This document shows, piece after piece, positions 8,047 through 17,388 of a stretch of DNA of 64,000 nucleotides. Made by a program: the position numbers and the translations under genes. Below the pieces are notes generated by a model, which saw only the letters and a program-made list of their open reading frames with translations, was not told where the DNA came from and made no database searches. Each line of letters begins with the position of its first letter. Position 1 is the first letter of the stretch. Source of the DNA: Chryseobacterium angstadtii (GTDB lineage Bacteria; Bacteroidota; Bacteroidia; Flavobacteriales; Weeksellaceae); contig NZ_LFND01000003.1 of assembly GCF_001045465.1 (NCBI RefSeq), forward strand, positions 310,001 through 374,000, in the 5' to 3' direction.

Positions 8047-11000
8047 ATGTTAAAAACAATTATAAAAAGACCCGTACTGGCAACGGTAATTTCAGTGTTG
8101 CTGGTCATTCTTGGTATCGTCGGTGTGGTAAGCCTGCCGATTACAAAATTCCCTGATATTGCACCGCCTACCGTTATGGTAACAGCTGCGTATCCGGGGG
8201 CCAATGCGGAAACCATTGCAAGATCTGTGGCCCCGCCGTTGGAAAATGCCATCAATGGAGTAGAAAATATGGACTATATTACTTCTACGGCGAGTAATGA
8301 CGGTACTTTAAGTATCACCGTGATTTTTAAACTGGGTACTGATCCCGATCAGGCAGCCATCAATGTACAAAACAGAGTGGCACAGGTGACCAACCAGCTT
8401 CCGGCAGAAGTAATTCAGGCAGGTATTACTACGCTGAAAAGACAGAACAGTATGATTGCCATGGTTTCACTGACCAGTAAAGATGGTAAGATGGACGATC
8501 TTTTCCTTGAAAACTATGCGAAAATCAATATTGTTCCGGAACTGAAAAGGGTAAAAGGAGTAGGAGATGCTATGGTGTACGGAAACAAAGATTACTCCAT
8601 GAGAGTATGGCTGGATCCCAATAAACTGACTTCTTACAATTTAACTCCTTCAGATGTGTCTCGGGCCATCCAGTCTCAAAACCTAGAAGCAGCACCTGGA
8701 AGATTCGGGGAGAGAACTAAAGAGGCGATGGAATATGTACTTCGTTATAAAGGAAAATTCACTGAACCGGAGCAATATGAAAATATCACGATTAAAGCAT
8801 TAAGCGATGGCTCTGTTTTAAAGTTAAAAGATGTAGCCAAAGTAGAATTTGGGGCATATAGTTACACGGTTTCTTCCAATTTCAATAAAAAGGCTTCGGT
8901 AACGATGGCCATTTTCCAGATGGCAGGATCTAATGCGAATGAAGTACAGATTGCCCTTCAGGAAAGAATGAAGGAACTTGAAAAATCCTTCCCGGAAGGA
9001 ATGGCCTATGAAATCCCTTATGCCACTAAAGATGCTCTGGATCAGTCTATTGATCAGGTTATTCATACCCTGATTGAAGCATTTATCCTGGTTTTCATCG
9101 TGGTATATATCTTCCTGCAGGATTTCCGTTCCACCCTGATTCCGGCTATTGCGGTTCCGGTATCTATTGTGGGTACGTTCTTCTTTATGAATTTGTTTGG
9201 TTTTTCTATTAATATCCTGACGTTATTTGCCCTGGTACTGGCCATTGGTATTGTGGTGGATGACGCCATTGTCGTCGTGGAAGCAGTTCATGCGAAGATG
9301 GAGCATAAAAAGCTTAATCCGAGAGCTGCAACCATGTCGGCGATGAGTGAAATTACGGGAGCCATTGTTTCCATTACCCTGATTATGTCTGCGGTATTCG
9401 TTCCGGTAGCCTTTATGAGCGGTTCTACAGGATTATTTTATCAGCAGTTTGCATTAACGCTGGCCATTGCCATTGTAATTTCTGCGGTAAATGCATTGAC
9501 ACTGAGTCCTGCTTTATGTGCTATATTTTTAAAGCAGCATCACCCGGGAACGCACGAGAAAATGAATTTTAAAGACCGTTTCTTTGCAGGTTTTAATGCA
9601 AGTTTTAATAAACTGACTTTCCGTTACGGAAAAGCAATTCTGTTCCTGTTAAAAAGAAAATGGGTAGCAGCCATCATCATCGTTGGATTCGGAGGTTTGT
9701 TTGCATGGATGTCTATGACGACGCCTAAAGGATTTATTCCGGATGAGGACCAGAGTTTCATCATCGTAACAGCCAATCTGGCTCCGGGAGCTTCCAAAGA
9801 CAGAACAACCAAAGTAGTTTCCGATACAGAAGATTTCTTAATGAAAAACCCGGCGGTTGAAAAAGTGATTTCTGTAGATGGGCTGAATCTTTTCAGCGGA
9901 TCTATGTCATCTTCAGCAGCTTCTATTTTCGTTAAACTGAAAAAAACGGAGCAGAGAGGGCAGGTAAGCAATATCAATGATATTATAGGCCAGGTTCAGG
10001 GAGGACTTTCTCAGGACAAAAGAGCGAATTTCCTGGTTCTCAATACGCCTACAGTAGACGGTTTCGGAAATACCAGCGGGATGGAGCTTGTGCTTCAGGA
10101 CCGTACCAATGGTGACCTTCAGAATTTAGGAAATATTTCTTACGGAATGATGGGGGCATTGATGCAGAGACCGGAAGTGGCCGTGGCATTTACCACATTT
10201 GATGTTACTTATCCTCAGTTTGAAGTCCTTGTAGATGAAGTGAAAGCGGCACAGCTTGGTGTAAGTGTAGCGGATGTTTTAGGCGTGATGCAGGGATATT
10301 ACGGAAGTATCCAGTCATCAGATTTCAACAGATTCGGGAAATATTACAGAGTTTTGGTTCAGGCTACTCCCGAAACAAGACAGGATAAAGAATCACTGAA
10401 CGGTATTTTCGTTAAAAATAATTCAGGAGAAATGGTTCCTGTCAATACATTGGTAAGCTTAAAACAGGTAACCGGTGCAGAAGTAGTCGATCGTTTTAAC
10501 CTGTTCAATTCATCCAATCTGACGGTAATGCCGGCTCCGGGATACAGTACGGGACAGGCGATGGCAGCTATCGAAGAAGTAGGTAAACAGGTACTTCCTC
10601 CAGGATATACCTATGATTACAAAGGAATGAGCCGAGAAGAAGTAAGCGCGGGATCACAGTCGGTGATCATTTTTGGATTGTGTATCATTTTTGTGTTTTT
10701 CCTTTTATCGGCACAGTATGAAAGCTATGTGCTTCCGTTTGCTGTACTGATTGCTATTCCTGTAGGTCTATCAGGCGTATTCGTGGGAATTACCATAGCA
10801 GATCTTTCCAATAATATTTATGTTCAGATTGCTTTGGTCATGCTGATTGGTCTCTTAGCGAAAAACGGGATTCTGATTGTAGAATTTGCCATTCAGCGTA
10901 GAAGAGCAGGGAAAAGCCTTATCGCTTCCGCCGTAGAAGGAGCCAAAGCCCGTCTGCGTCCGATTCTGATGACATCATTGGCATTTATTGCGGGACTTCT

Positions 11001-11187
11001 TCCATTACTGTTTGTGATAGGGCCATCAGCTTTGGGGAACCATTCCATTGGATATGCTGCAGTGTCTGGGATGATCTTCGGAACTGTTTTAGGAATTTTC
11101 GTGGTACCTGTACTGTTTGTGGTTTTCCAGGCTTTACATGAAAAAATGAGTGGAAAAGTAATAACAGAAGCCGATTGGGAATATTAA
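8047..11187 (+). CDS. RND multidrug efflux pump, HAE1 (AcrB/MexB) family
   Basis: At 1046 residues this is a full-length inner membrane pump with 12 membrane segments and two large periplasmic loops. It opens with FPDIAPPTVMVTAAYPGANAETI, which is typical of AcrB homologues. The proton relay is intact: the paired aspartates in GIVVDDAIVVVEAV and the lysine in GLLAKNGILIVEFA. It drives proton-coupled export of hydrophobic compounds with the flanking adaptor and outer membrane factor. The gene sits tightly between them. Substrate range cannot be predicted from sequence alone. Confidence 0.96.
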   Translation: MLKTIIKRPVLATVISVLLVILGIVGVVSLPITKFPDIAPPTVMVTAAYPGANAETIARSVAPPLENAINGVENMDYITSTASNDGTLSITVIFKLGTDPDQAAINVQNRVAQVTNQLPAEVIQAGITTLKRQNSMIAMVSLTSKDGKMDDLFLENYAKINIVPELKRVKGVGDAMVYGNKDYSMRVWLDPNKLTSYNLTPSDVSRAIQSQNLEAAPGRFGERTKEAMEYVLRYKGKFTEPEQYENITIKALSDGSVLKLKDVAKVEFGAYSYTVSSNFNKKASVTMAIFQMAGSNANEVQIALQERMKELEKSFPEGMAYEIPYATKDALDQSIDQVIHTLIEAFILVFIVVYIFLQDFRSTLIPAIAVPVSIVGTFFFMNLFGFSINILTLFALVLAIGIVVDDAIVVVEAVHAKMEHKKLNPRAATMSAMSEITGAIVSITLIMSAVFVPVAFMSGSTGLFYQQFALTLAIAIVISAVNALTLSPALCAIFLKQHHPGTHEKMNFKDRFFAGFNASFNKLTFRYGKAILFLLKRKWVAAIIIVGFGGLFAWMSMTTPKGFIPDEDQSFIIVTANLAPGASKDRTTKVVSDTEDFLMKNPAVEKVISVDGLNLFSGSMSSSAASIFVKLKKTEQRGQVSNINDIIGQVQGGLSQDKRANFLVLNTPTVDGFGNTSGMELVLQDRTNGDLQNLGNISYGMMGALMQRPEVAVAFTTFDVTYPQFEVLVDEVKAAQLGVSVADVLGVMQGYYGSIQSSDFNRFGKYYRVLVQATPETRQDKESLNGIFVKNNSGEMVPVNTLVSLKQVTGAEVVDRFNLFNSSNLTVMPAPGYSTGQAMAAIEEVGKQVLPPGYTYDYKGMSREEVSAGSQSVIIFGLCIIFVFFLLSAQYESYVLPFAVLIAIPVGLSGVFVGITIADLSNNIYVQIALVMLIGLLAKNGILIVEFAIQRRRAGKSLIASAVEGAKARLRPILMTSLAFIAGLLPLLFVIGPSALGNHSIGYAAVSGMIFGTVLGIFVVPVLFVVFQALHEKMSGKVITEADWEY

Positions 11188-11204
11188 TCCAAATGATTAT
11201 TAAA

Positions 11205-12623
11205 ATGAATTCAATTAAAAATATAGCGTATATCGCATTGGTTTCAGGAGCAGCTGTTTCATGCAAGGTTCAGAAATATGAACAGCCCGAAATAAAGATG
11301 CCGGAAACATTTAGAAGTGACAGTCTGATGGCAGATACCAACGAGAATATCGCCAAAATCAGTTATAAAGACTTTTTTAAAGATCCGGTTCTTGTAAGCC
11401 TGATCGATAAAGCAATGGTGCAGAATAATGATCTTCTTTCAGCTTTGAAGCAGATAGAATATGCGTCGCTGGCTTATAACCAGAGCAAATGGGGAAATGT
11501 TCCCACGATAAGTGCTACCGTTGCCAATGCCAGTATCAGCCGTCCTTCAGACAACAGTATGAACGGAATGATGGCAGGGCAGTTTATGGGAAGAAGGTAC
11601 ATGGAAGATTACACGACTTCGCTGAATATTTCATGGGAGGCAGATATCTGGGGGAAAATTAAAGGAAGAAAAGAGCAAGCTTTGGCGGAATATCTTAAAA
11701 CCCAGGAAGCGGCAAAAGCGGTGAAGACCCAACTGGTGGCTTCCTTAGTACAGGGATATTATAACCTCCTGATGCTGGATACCCAGCTGCAGATCACAAA
11801 GTCCAATCTCGAATATGCAGACAGCACACTGAAGTTTTTAAGCAAACAGCAGGAGCTGGGTTTAACGACGGCGCTTGCGGTACAGCAGCAGGAAATTGTG
11901 AAAGATCAGATATTAAAATCTGTTCCCGCCATTGAAAGTTCCATTGCCGTTCAGGAAAATGCATTGAGTCTTCTTACAGGGTCAATGCCTGACAGGATTG
12001 AAAGAAGTGCCAGTCTGAACAATGTACAATCGCCGGATAAAATAGCAACGGGAATTCCTTCGGAACTGCTGAGCTACAGACCGGATATCAAGAGTGCGGA
12101 GCTTACGGTAAGAAAAAGTGCTGCGGCTATTCATGTGGCCAAAGTGAGTATGTATCCGTCCCTGAATATTACAGCTCAGGGTGGTTTGAATGCTTTCCAG
12201 GCAAGTCACTGGTTCAGTGTTCCCGGTTCTCTTTTCGGAATGGCGGCAGGAGTGATTGCACAGCCATTATTAAATGGAAAACAGTTGAAAACTCAGTATG
12301 AACAATCTAAAGTACTTGCCGATCAGGCTGAAATTAATTTCAAACAATCCGTTTTAAAAGCGGTTGGCGAGGTTTCTGATGCACTGGTACAGATTCAGAA
12401 GCTGGAGGAACAGCAGAAAATTGCAGAAGGACTGGCTTTGAAATCGAATGAAGCGGTGAAGAAAGCTGATATTTTATTTAAATACAATTCAGCAACTTAT
12501 GTAGAAGTGATCCTGGCACAGACCAATAAACTTCAGACGGAGCTGGATCTGGCTTCTCTGAAAGCCCAACGCTTAAATGCCATTACTTCTCTATACAGAG
12601 CGGTTGGCGGAGGCTGGCAATAA
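11205..12623 (+). CDS. RND efflux outer membrane factor (TolC/OprM, NodT group)
   Basis: This is the outer membrane channel of the tripartite pump. It has a lipoprotein-type signal (IALVSGAAVSC), two homologous OEP halves (about residues 60-240 and 270-465) and the conserved ELLSYRPDIKSAELTVRKSAAAI and MYPSLNITAQGG segments. About 470 residues is the normal length. The start at 11205 puts the signal peptide at the N-terminus. Starts at 11175 or 11193 would add up to ten residues, and the first would overlap the pump gene. A terminator follows at 12633. Confidence 0.93.
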   Translation: MNSIKNIAYIALVSGAAVSCKVQKYEQPEIKMPETFRSDSLMADTNENIAKISYKDFFKDPVLVSLIDKAMVQNNDLLSALKQIEYASLAYNQSKWGNVPTISATVANASISRPSDNSMNGMMAGQFMGRRYMEDYTTSLNISWEADIWGKIKGRKEQALAEYLKTQEAAKAVKTQLVASLVQGYYNLLMLDTQLQITKSNLEYADSTLKFLSKQQELGLTTALAVQQQEIVKDQILKSVPAIESSIAVQENALSLLTGSMPDRIERSASLNNVQSPDKIATGIPSELLSYRPDIKSAELTVRKSAAAIHVAKVSMYPSLNITAQGGLNAFQASHWFSVPGSLFGMAAGVIAQPLLNGKQLKTQYEQSKVLADQAEINFKQSVLKAVGEVSDALVQIQKLEEQQKIAEGLALKSNEAVKKADILFKYNSATYVEVILAQTNKLQTELDLASLKAQRLNAITSLYRAVGGGWQ

Positions 12624-12632
12624 AGTAAAATG

Positions 12633-12668
12633 AAACCTGCTTCGTCTGTAAAGATGCAGCAGGTTTTT
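12633..12668 (+). terminator. Terminator of the RND efflux operon
   Basis: AAACCTGCT (12633-12641) pairs with AGCAGGTTT (12658-12666), followed by a short T run. Confidence 0.8.
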
Positions 12669-12682
12669 AAACTATCATCATT

Positions 12683-13237
12683 ATGAAGAATACAAATATA
12701 CACGAGGGTATCATTCTTATTCCTGATTTCAGCGGGTTTACAGAGTTTGTGTTCAATACTAAACTTTACACAGGAGAATATATTGTAAGACAACTACTAT
12801 CTACACTGATCGATATGAACGAACAGTATTTTGAGATTTCAGAGATCGAGGGCGATGCCATTTTATTTTACAGGTATGACAATAACCCGTCTTACCGGAA
12901 GATTTCGACAATGCTTTGGAAAATGCGGAATGCTTTTGACCAAAAGATTAAAGAATTGAATAAAGAGCTCAGTATGTCCATCGACATGTCGCTGAAGTTC
13001 ATTGTACATTATGGAAAATTTTCCCAGTACAAAATCGGGACTTTTAAAAAGCTTTATGGCAAAACGGTGGTGGAAGCCCATCAGATGTTAAAGAATGAAT
13101 TTGCCGAACAGCCTTCTTATGCACTGTTCAGTAATTCTTTCTTAGAAAACAGTAGCAACAGCGAGCTGGAAATTAATACGCAGAAATATCACCTTCCGGA
13201 AGGAGGTGTTATTCATTATTTTGAAAATGTCAACTAG
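12683..13237 (+). CDS. DUF2652-like protein (adenylate-cyclase-like fold)
   Basis: This 184-residue soluble protein begins IILIPDFSGFTEFV and contains ISEIEGDAILFY, both typical of DUF2652 proteins as I recall them. These share the layout of class III nucleotide cyclases (an Asp near the N-terminus and a GDA strand). The second catalytic region of true cyclases is not obvious here, so nucleotide cyclisation should not be assumed. Terminators flank the gene on both sides (12633 and 13276), so it is monocistronic. Confidence 0.7.
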   Translation: MKNTNIHEGIILIPDFSGFTEFVFNTKLYTGEYIVRQLLSTLIDMNEQYFEISEIEGDAILFYRYDNNPSYRKISTMLWKMRNAFDQKIKELNKELSMSIDMSLKFIVHYGKFSQYKIGTFKKLYGKTVVEAHQMLKNEFAEQPSYALFSNSFLENSSNSELEINTQKYHLPEGGVIHYFENVN

Positions 13238-13275
13238 CATATCTATTTTTTAATCCTTGTAAATTTGCTATGCGG

Positions 13276-13302
13276 TGCCCGGAGAGATCCGGGCATTTTT
13301 TT
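13276..13302 (+). terminator. Terminator after the DUF2652-like gene
   Basis: TGCCCGG and CCGGGCA pair around AGAGAT, followed by seven T residues. Confidence 0.85.
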
Positions 13303-13334
13303 AATGAATGATTATTTAAATTAAAATGATTTCA

Positions 13335-13365
13335 TATCTTTGATACTATCAAATGATACTATCAT
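13335..13365 (+). promoter_or_regulatory. Fic promoter with two tandem palindromes
   Basis: The -7 element TATCTTTG (13335-13342) matches TAnnTTTG. It runs into two palindromes sharing the core GATACTATC: TTTGATA-C-TATCAAA (13339-13353) and ATGATA-C-TATCAT (13353-13365). The expected transcription start lies inside them and the TTG start codon is 4 bases further on. This is the layout of a self-repressing promoter. Confidence 0.65.
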
Positions 13366-13368
13366 ATT

Positions 13369-14328
13369 TTGAGACCACCTTATACTCTTACCGATAAAAT
13401 TTTATCATTAGTTGCTTCTATATCTGAAAAGATTGGAGAAATTAATGCTCATCATCTTTATAAACCAACAACAGAGCTGCGTAAAAAAAACCGCATCAAA
13501 ACAATCCAGTCTTCCTTGGAAATCGAAGGGAATACATTGACGGAAGAACAAATAACAGCACTATTGGATAATAAGCGCATTATTGCCCCATTAAAAGATA
13601 TTCAGGAAGTACAGAATGCTATTGAAGTATACGAACGCTTAAAACAGTTTAATCCTTCCAGTATTAAAGATCTGGAAAAGGCTCATGCTATTTTAATGAA
13701 AGATCTGATTGATAAGGCCGGAAAATTAAGAACTTCCAATGTAGGGATAGTGAAAGGCTCCAAAGTTGAACATATTGCTCCGGACGGCTCCATGGTTAGA
13801 GGGTTAATGAATGATCTTTTTCGGTATGTGAAAGAAGATCCTGAGTTGAATTTGATAAAAAGCTGTGTATTTCACTATGAATTCGAATTTATCCATCCTT
13901 TTTTAGACGGTAATGGGAGAATGGGCAGATTATGGCAAACACTTATTCTGATGCAGCAGTATCCTGTATTTGAATATCTTCCTGTAGAAAGCCTTATTAA
14001 AAAGAATCAGAAGGAATATTACAACAAGCTTTCGGAGTCTGACAAAAAAGGAAATTCTACACCATTTATTGAATTTATGATGGCTATTATTTTAGAAGCC
14101 CTCCAGCAGGTTTTATTGGCCCAGAATCATAATTTAAGTACAAAAGACAGAATATTGATTTTTAAGGAAAAGATGCAAAATGAAAGATTCAGTAGAAAGG
14201 ATTATCTGCAGCATTTCAAAAATATATCTGCACCTACAGCCAGCAGAGATTTAAAATGGGCTGTAGAGCAGAAGATTTTAGAAAAATATGGCGAACAGAG
14301 ATTGACTGAATATCAGTTTATAGGTTAA
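13369..14328 (+). CDS. Fic family protein (AMP transferase, class II) with C-terminal winged helix
   Basis: This 319-residue Fic protein has the complete active loop HPFLDGNGRMGR (His near residue 176). It also has an N-terminal inhibitory motif of the [S/T]xxxE[G/N] type (SLEIEG, residues about 49-54), which marks class II Fic proteins that hold themselves inactive. The opening RPPYTLTDKILSLVASI is a Fic N-terminal domain. The last 50 residues (SRKDYLQHFKNISAPTASRDLKWAVEQ) look like a winged helix. Fic enzymes usually transfer AMP to a target protein. The start codon is TTG at 13369, directly after two palindromes. No separate antitoxin gene is seen, consistent with built-in inhibition. Confidence 0.9.
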   Translation: MRPPYTLTDKILSLVASISEKIGEINAHHLYKPTTELRKKNRIKTIQSSLEIEGNTLTEEQITALLDNKRIIAPLKDIQEVQNAIEVYERLKQFNPSSIKDLEKAHAILMKDLIDKAGKLRTSNVGIVKGSKVEHIAPDGSMVRGLMNDLFRYVKEDPELNLIKSCVFHYEFEFIHPFLDGNGRMGRLWQTLILMQQYPVFEYLPVESLIKKNQKEYYNKLSESDKKGNSTPFIEFMMAIILEALQQVLLAQNHNLSTKDRILIFKEKMQNERFSRKDYLQHFKNISAPTASRDLKWAVEQKILEKYGEQRLTEYQFIG

Positions 14329-14345
14329 GGTTAAGGTTAAGGTGG
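14323..14345 (+). repeat. GGTTAA x3 short tandem repeat at the Fic stop codon
   Basis: Three GGTTAA units run from 14323 to 14340, followed by GGTGG. The first unit contains the Fic stop codon. It is a short, slippage-prone tract. Confidence 0.6.
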
Positions 14346-14702
14346 TTTATGTCTGGAATATTGATGAAAGAATTGATTATAAAAAACAGCTGAAAGGCAT
14401 TAAATTACCGTAACTAAGAACTCCTTTATTTAGCTAGAAACATCTTTCAAACGACATAAGAAACTGGAGCGTTAAAAAAATGAATTCTGTGAACGTTAAA
14501 AAAACTCTTTTGTCCGAGTGCGGGGCAAAATTCGGATTCTCAATATAAAGTAATTACCGCACGAGTTTAGAGTTTTTAGAGAACAGATTTCATTTTTAGC
14601 GGAAGGTTCTAAGTCTTGAACTTTTGGTTCTTTTGTTTGACTCCGTCGAATCTGTGATTTCAAGACAAAAGAACAGACTAAACAATGCAGAATATTTTTC
14701 AC
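14346..14702. other. Gene-free stretch with inverted words
   Basis: No convincing gene is seen. GTTCTTTTGT (14627-14636) is inverted at 14665-14674 (ACAAAAGAAC), and TTGAA/TTCAA words lie nearby, giving a degenerate hairpin. A minus-strand open frame of 79 codons here lacks protein character and covers this repeat. Confidence 0.5.
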
Positions 14703-14735
14703 AAAAAAAGCAGATTCCATAGAACCTGCTTTCAC
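14703..14735 (-). terminator. Terminator of the beta-glucosidase gene
   Basis: Read on the minus strand, AAAGCAG pairs with CTGCTTT around a 12-base loop and runs into seven T residues, just after the stop codon of the GH3 gene. Confidence 0.8.
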
Positions 14736-14758
14736 CCTTAAAATATATTAATAAAAAA

Positions 14759-17020
14759 TTACTTCAACGTAAACTTCACCTTCGTCTTAATTCCATCAGA
14801 AGAATTACCAATTTGCGCCTCGAAATCTCCGGGCTCAGCTGTCCATTCATGTTTATCTGCATCAAAATAGCTTAAAGCAGTTTTATCAATAGTGAAAGTT
14901 ACTTCCTTCTGCTCGCCGGGATTTAAAAATACCTTTTCAAAACCTTTCAGTTCTTTTGCAGGACGCGGAACAGAAGCTTTGATGTCGCTGATATACAACT
15001 GGGCCACTTCAGCACCGGCTTTCTTTCCCGTATTTTTTACGCTTACTGTGAATGTGATCTTATCATCCTGAGACATCACTGCTTTATCAGCAGTTGCTTT
15101 CCCGAATTCAAAAGTGGTATAGCTTAAGCCATGTCCAAAGCTGAAAAGAGGTTTGATTTTTTTGGCATCATGCCAGCGGTATCCTACAAAAACACCTTCA
15201 TTATACGTAATATTGATAGGGTTTTTCTGATCTTTTCCTTTTCCGGCAGCTAGTTCATCTTTCTGTCCCGGATATTCTCCCAATTGATGTGCTGAATTAT
15301 CTTCCAGCTTCACAGGAAAAGTAAATGGCAGTTTCCCTGAAGGATTGGCATCACCTGCTAAAATTGAAGCAATGGAATTTCCTGCTTCAGAACCCAGATA
15401 CCACGACTGAAGAACCGAAGGAACTTCTTTGATCCACGGCATGGCTACTGCATTTCCGGATACCAAGACTACCGCAAGATTTTTATTGACTTTTGCTAAT
15501 GCTGAAATCACATTGTCCTGATGGTAAGGAAGCCCGTAGCTTTTTCTGTCGTTACCTTCGCTGTCCTGGAAATCTGCTTTATTCAGCCCTCCAACGAAAA
15601 TAACATAGTCGGATTGTTTGGCTAATGCTACAGCTTCATCTAGTAATTCCGCGGCAGAACGGTCGTCTTTCAGATTCTGACCGGATTTTACTCCGTTGTA
15701 TTCTCCGCCGATATCTCCCACATACCCTCTTGCATACTGTACATCCGCCTGTTTTCCGAATCTTTTCTTGATTCCGTCCAGAGGAAGTGTTTCATATTTT
15801 ACTTTCAATGAAGATGATCCGCCGCCAACAGTCATAATTTTGATGGCATTTTCACCGATTACGGCTATCTTTTTAGCTTTGTTAATATCAATAGGAAGTA
15901 CATTTCCTTGATTTTTCAGTAGAACAATCCCTTCTTCACCAATCTCTTTGGCCACCGCTTTATGTTCTTCAGAAGCAACATTCCCGAAAGGTTTGTTTCT
16001 GTTCATCGTCGTTTTATAGGCTAAACGAAGCAGTCTGGTCACTTTATCGTCAAGTTCCTGCGTTCCTACTTTTCCCGCTTTGATGAGGTCTAAATAAGGT
16101 TTGGCTAAATAATAATTGTCATAGGCATTTTTTGTTCCCGCAGAAAGTCCGTTGGTCCAGCTTCCGAATTCAAGGTCTAATCCGTTGTGGATAGCCTGTT
16201 CCGTATTATTGACGGCTCCCCAGTCGGAAACGACTACGCCTTTGTAGCCCCATTCTTTTTTCAGAATATCGTTTAACAGATATTGATTCTGGCTTGCATA
16301 CTGGCCTTTGTACATATCGTAAGCACCCATGATCGTCCATGAATCACCTTCAGTCACCGCAGCTTTGAAAGGAGGAAGATAAATTTCATATAAAGTTCTG
16401 TCATCCACATTCACATTGCTGGTATGGCGGAACATTTCCTGATTGTTGAGGGCATAATGCTTGACAGATGTGGCTACACCATTGGATTGTACACCTTTGA
16501 TGTAAGGAACCACCATTTTCGAAGTCAGAAAAGGATCTTCACCCATATATTCGAAATTTCTTCCGTTTAATGGAGTTCTGTAAATATTGACACCCGGTCC
16601 CAGAAGGATATCTTTTTTTCTGTAACGGGCTTCTTCACCCAAAGCTTTTCCGTAATTCCAGGACATTTTTTTATTCCATGTAGCGGAAAGAGCGGTCAGG
16701 GCAGGGTAGGCGATAATGGAGTCGTTGGTCCATCCTGCCTGATCCCATTCATCCCACATTACTTCCGGACGTACGCCGTGAGGACCATCGGTTGTCCAGA
16801 ATTCAGGGATTCCCAATCTTGGAACACCGGGTGAACTGAATTTGGATTGGGCATGAAGCATAGCCACTTTCTCCTCAAGGGTCATTCTGGAAAGAGCGTC
16901 CTGAATACGCTGTTCCACAGGTTTCGATTCATCTAAATAAACAGGTAGAGTATTGGTCTGAGCCATATAAGATGCAGCAATTAAAGTGAATAAACTTACA
17001 ATGGCGGTTTTCTTAAACAT
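14759..17020 (-). CDS. bglX: Periplasmic beta-glucosidase, glycoside hydrolase family 3
   Basis: This 753-residue protein has a signal peptide (SLFTLIAASYMAQ) and the three-domain GH3 layout. An N-terminal barrel carries the nucleophile in VVVSDWGAV (near residue 265). An alpha/beta sandwich domain follows (IAVIGENA, VVLVSGNAVAMPW), and a C-terminal fibronectin type III-like domain (VSVKNTGKKAGAEVAQLYI) ends it. It should remove terminal beta-linked glucose from oligosaccharides in the periplasm. Length and domain order match BglX. It is monocistronic, with its own promoter and terminator. Confidence 0.93.
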   Translation of the reverse strand: MFKKTAIVSLFTLIAASYMAQTNTLPVYLDESKPVEQRIQDALSRMTLEEKVAMLHAQSKFSSPGVPRLGIPEFWTTDGPHGVRPEVMWDEWDQAGWTNDSIIAYPALTALSATWNKKMSWNYGKALGEEARYRKKDILLGPGVNIYRTPLNGRNFEYMGEDPFLTSKMVVPYIKGVQSNGVATSVKHYALNNQEMFRHTSNVNVDDRTLYEIYLPPFKAAVTEGDSWTIMGAYDMYKGQYASQNQYLLNDILKKEWGYKGVVVSDWGAVNNTEQAIHNGLDLEFGSWTNGLSAGTKNAYDNYYLAKPYLDLIKAGKVGTQELDDKVTRLLRLAYKTTMNRNKPFGNVASEEHKAVAKEIGEEGIVLLKNQGNVLPIDINKAKKIAVIGENAIKIMTVGGGSSSLKVKYETLPLDGIKKRFGKQADVQYARGYVGDIGGEYNGVKSGQNLKDDRSAAELLDEAVALAKQSDYVIFVGGLNKADFQDSEGNDRKSYGLPYHQDNVISALAKVNKNLAVVLVSGNAVAMPWIKEVPSVLQSWYLGSEAGNSIASILAGDANPSGKLPFTFPVKLEDNSAHQLGEYPGQKDELAAGKGKDQKNPINITYNEGVFVGYRWHDAKKIKPLFSFGHGLSYTTFEFGKATADKAVMSQDDKITFTVSVKNTGKKAGAEVAQLYISDIKASVPRPAKELKGFEKVFLNPGEQKEVTFTIDKTALSYFDADKHEWTAEPGDFEAQIGNSSDGIKTKVKFTLK

Positions 17021-17043
17021 AGATGCCTTTTTATTGATTGTAA

Positions 17044-17080
17044 CAAAAGTAAGTAAAATTTTTATTATCTCAAATTGAGA
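17044..17080 (-). promoter_or_regulatory. bglX promoter with overlapping palindrome
   Basis: On the minus strand TTG (17073-17071), 19 bases, then TACTTTTG (17051-17044) fits the Bacteroidota promoter exactly. The 13-base perfect palindrome TCTCAAATTGAGA (17068-17080) covers the TTG box, so a repressor bound there would block the promoter. Confidence 0.65.
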
Positions 17081-17140
17081 AAATAAATTTTAATCAATAA
17101 ATGGCTGGTTTTGAGTTTCGGGATACGGGGTGCGAGATTT

Positions 17141-17383
17141 CGAGTTGCGGGTTTGAGAGTTGGAGGGTTGGAGGGTTTGAGAGTTGGAGGGTTTGTGAGT
17201 TTAAGAATTTGAGGCCCTGAATGCAGCATCATTGAATGAAGGGCAAATATCTGGTGGCTGAGGGCCTCGAAGTCACCAGTTCATCTCTCTTATCTGAAAA
17301 TAAACCTATAATAACGTACAATATAAACCTCGCAACTCGCAACAAAAACTCTAAAACCCTCCAACTCTCAAACCCGCAACTCG
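17141..17383. repeat. 29-bp perfect inverted repeat enclosing G-rich direct repeats and an inner hairpin
   Basis: The arm at 17141-17169 (beginning CGAGTTGCGGGTTTGAGAG) is exactly inverted at 17355-17383. Between them are further GAGAGTTGGAGGGTT-type direct repeats (17170-17190) and an inner hairpin, CTGGTGGCT (17251-17259) against AGTCACCAG (17271-17279). It fills the gap between bglX and metQ. No reading frame is convincing, and it looks like a non-coding repeat element. Confidence 0.7.
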
Positions 17384-17388
17384 TACCC

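Noticed and set aside
9624..9977. Antisense open frames inside the RND pump gene
   Set aside because: They are shadows of a clearly real gene with conserved motifs on the plus strand.
12683..13237. Functional adenylate cyclase
   Set aside because: The fold pattern is similar, but the full set of catalytic residues cannot be identified, so only the family is named.
14496..14735. Minus-strand 79-codon open frame between the Fic and GH3 genes
   Set aside because: It covers a repeat-derived inverted sequence and the GH3 terminator, has no start signal and does not read like a folded protein.
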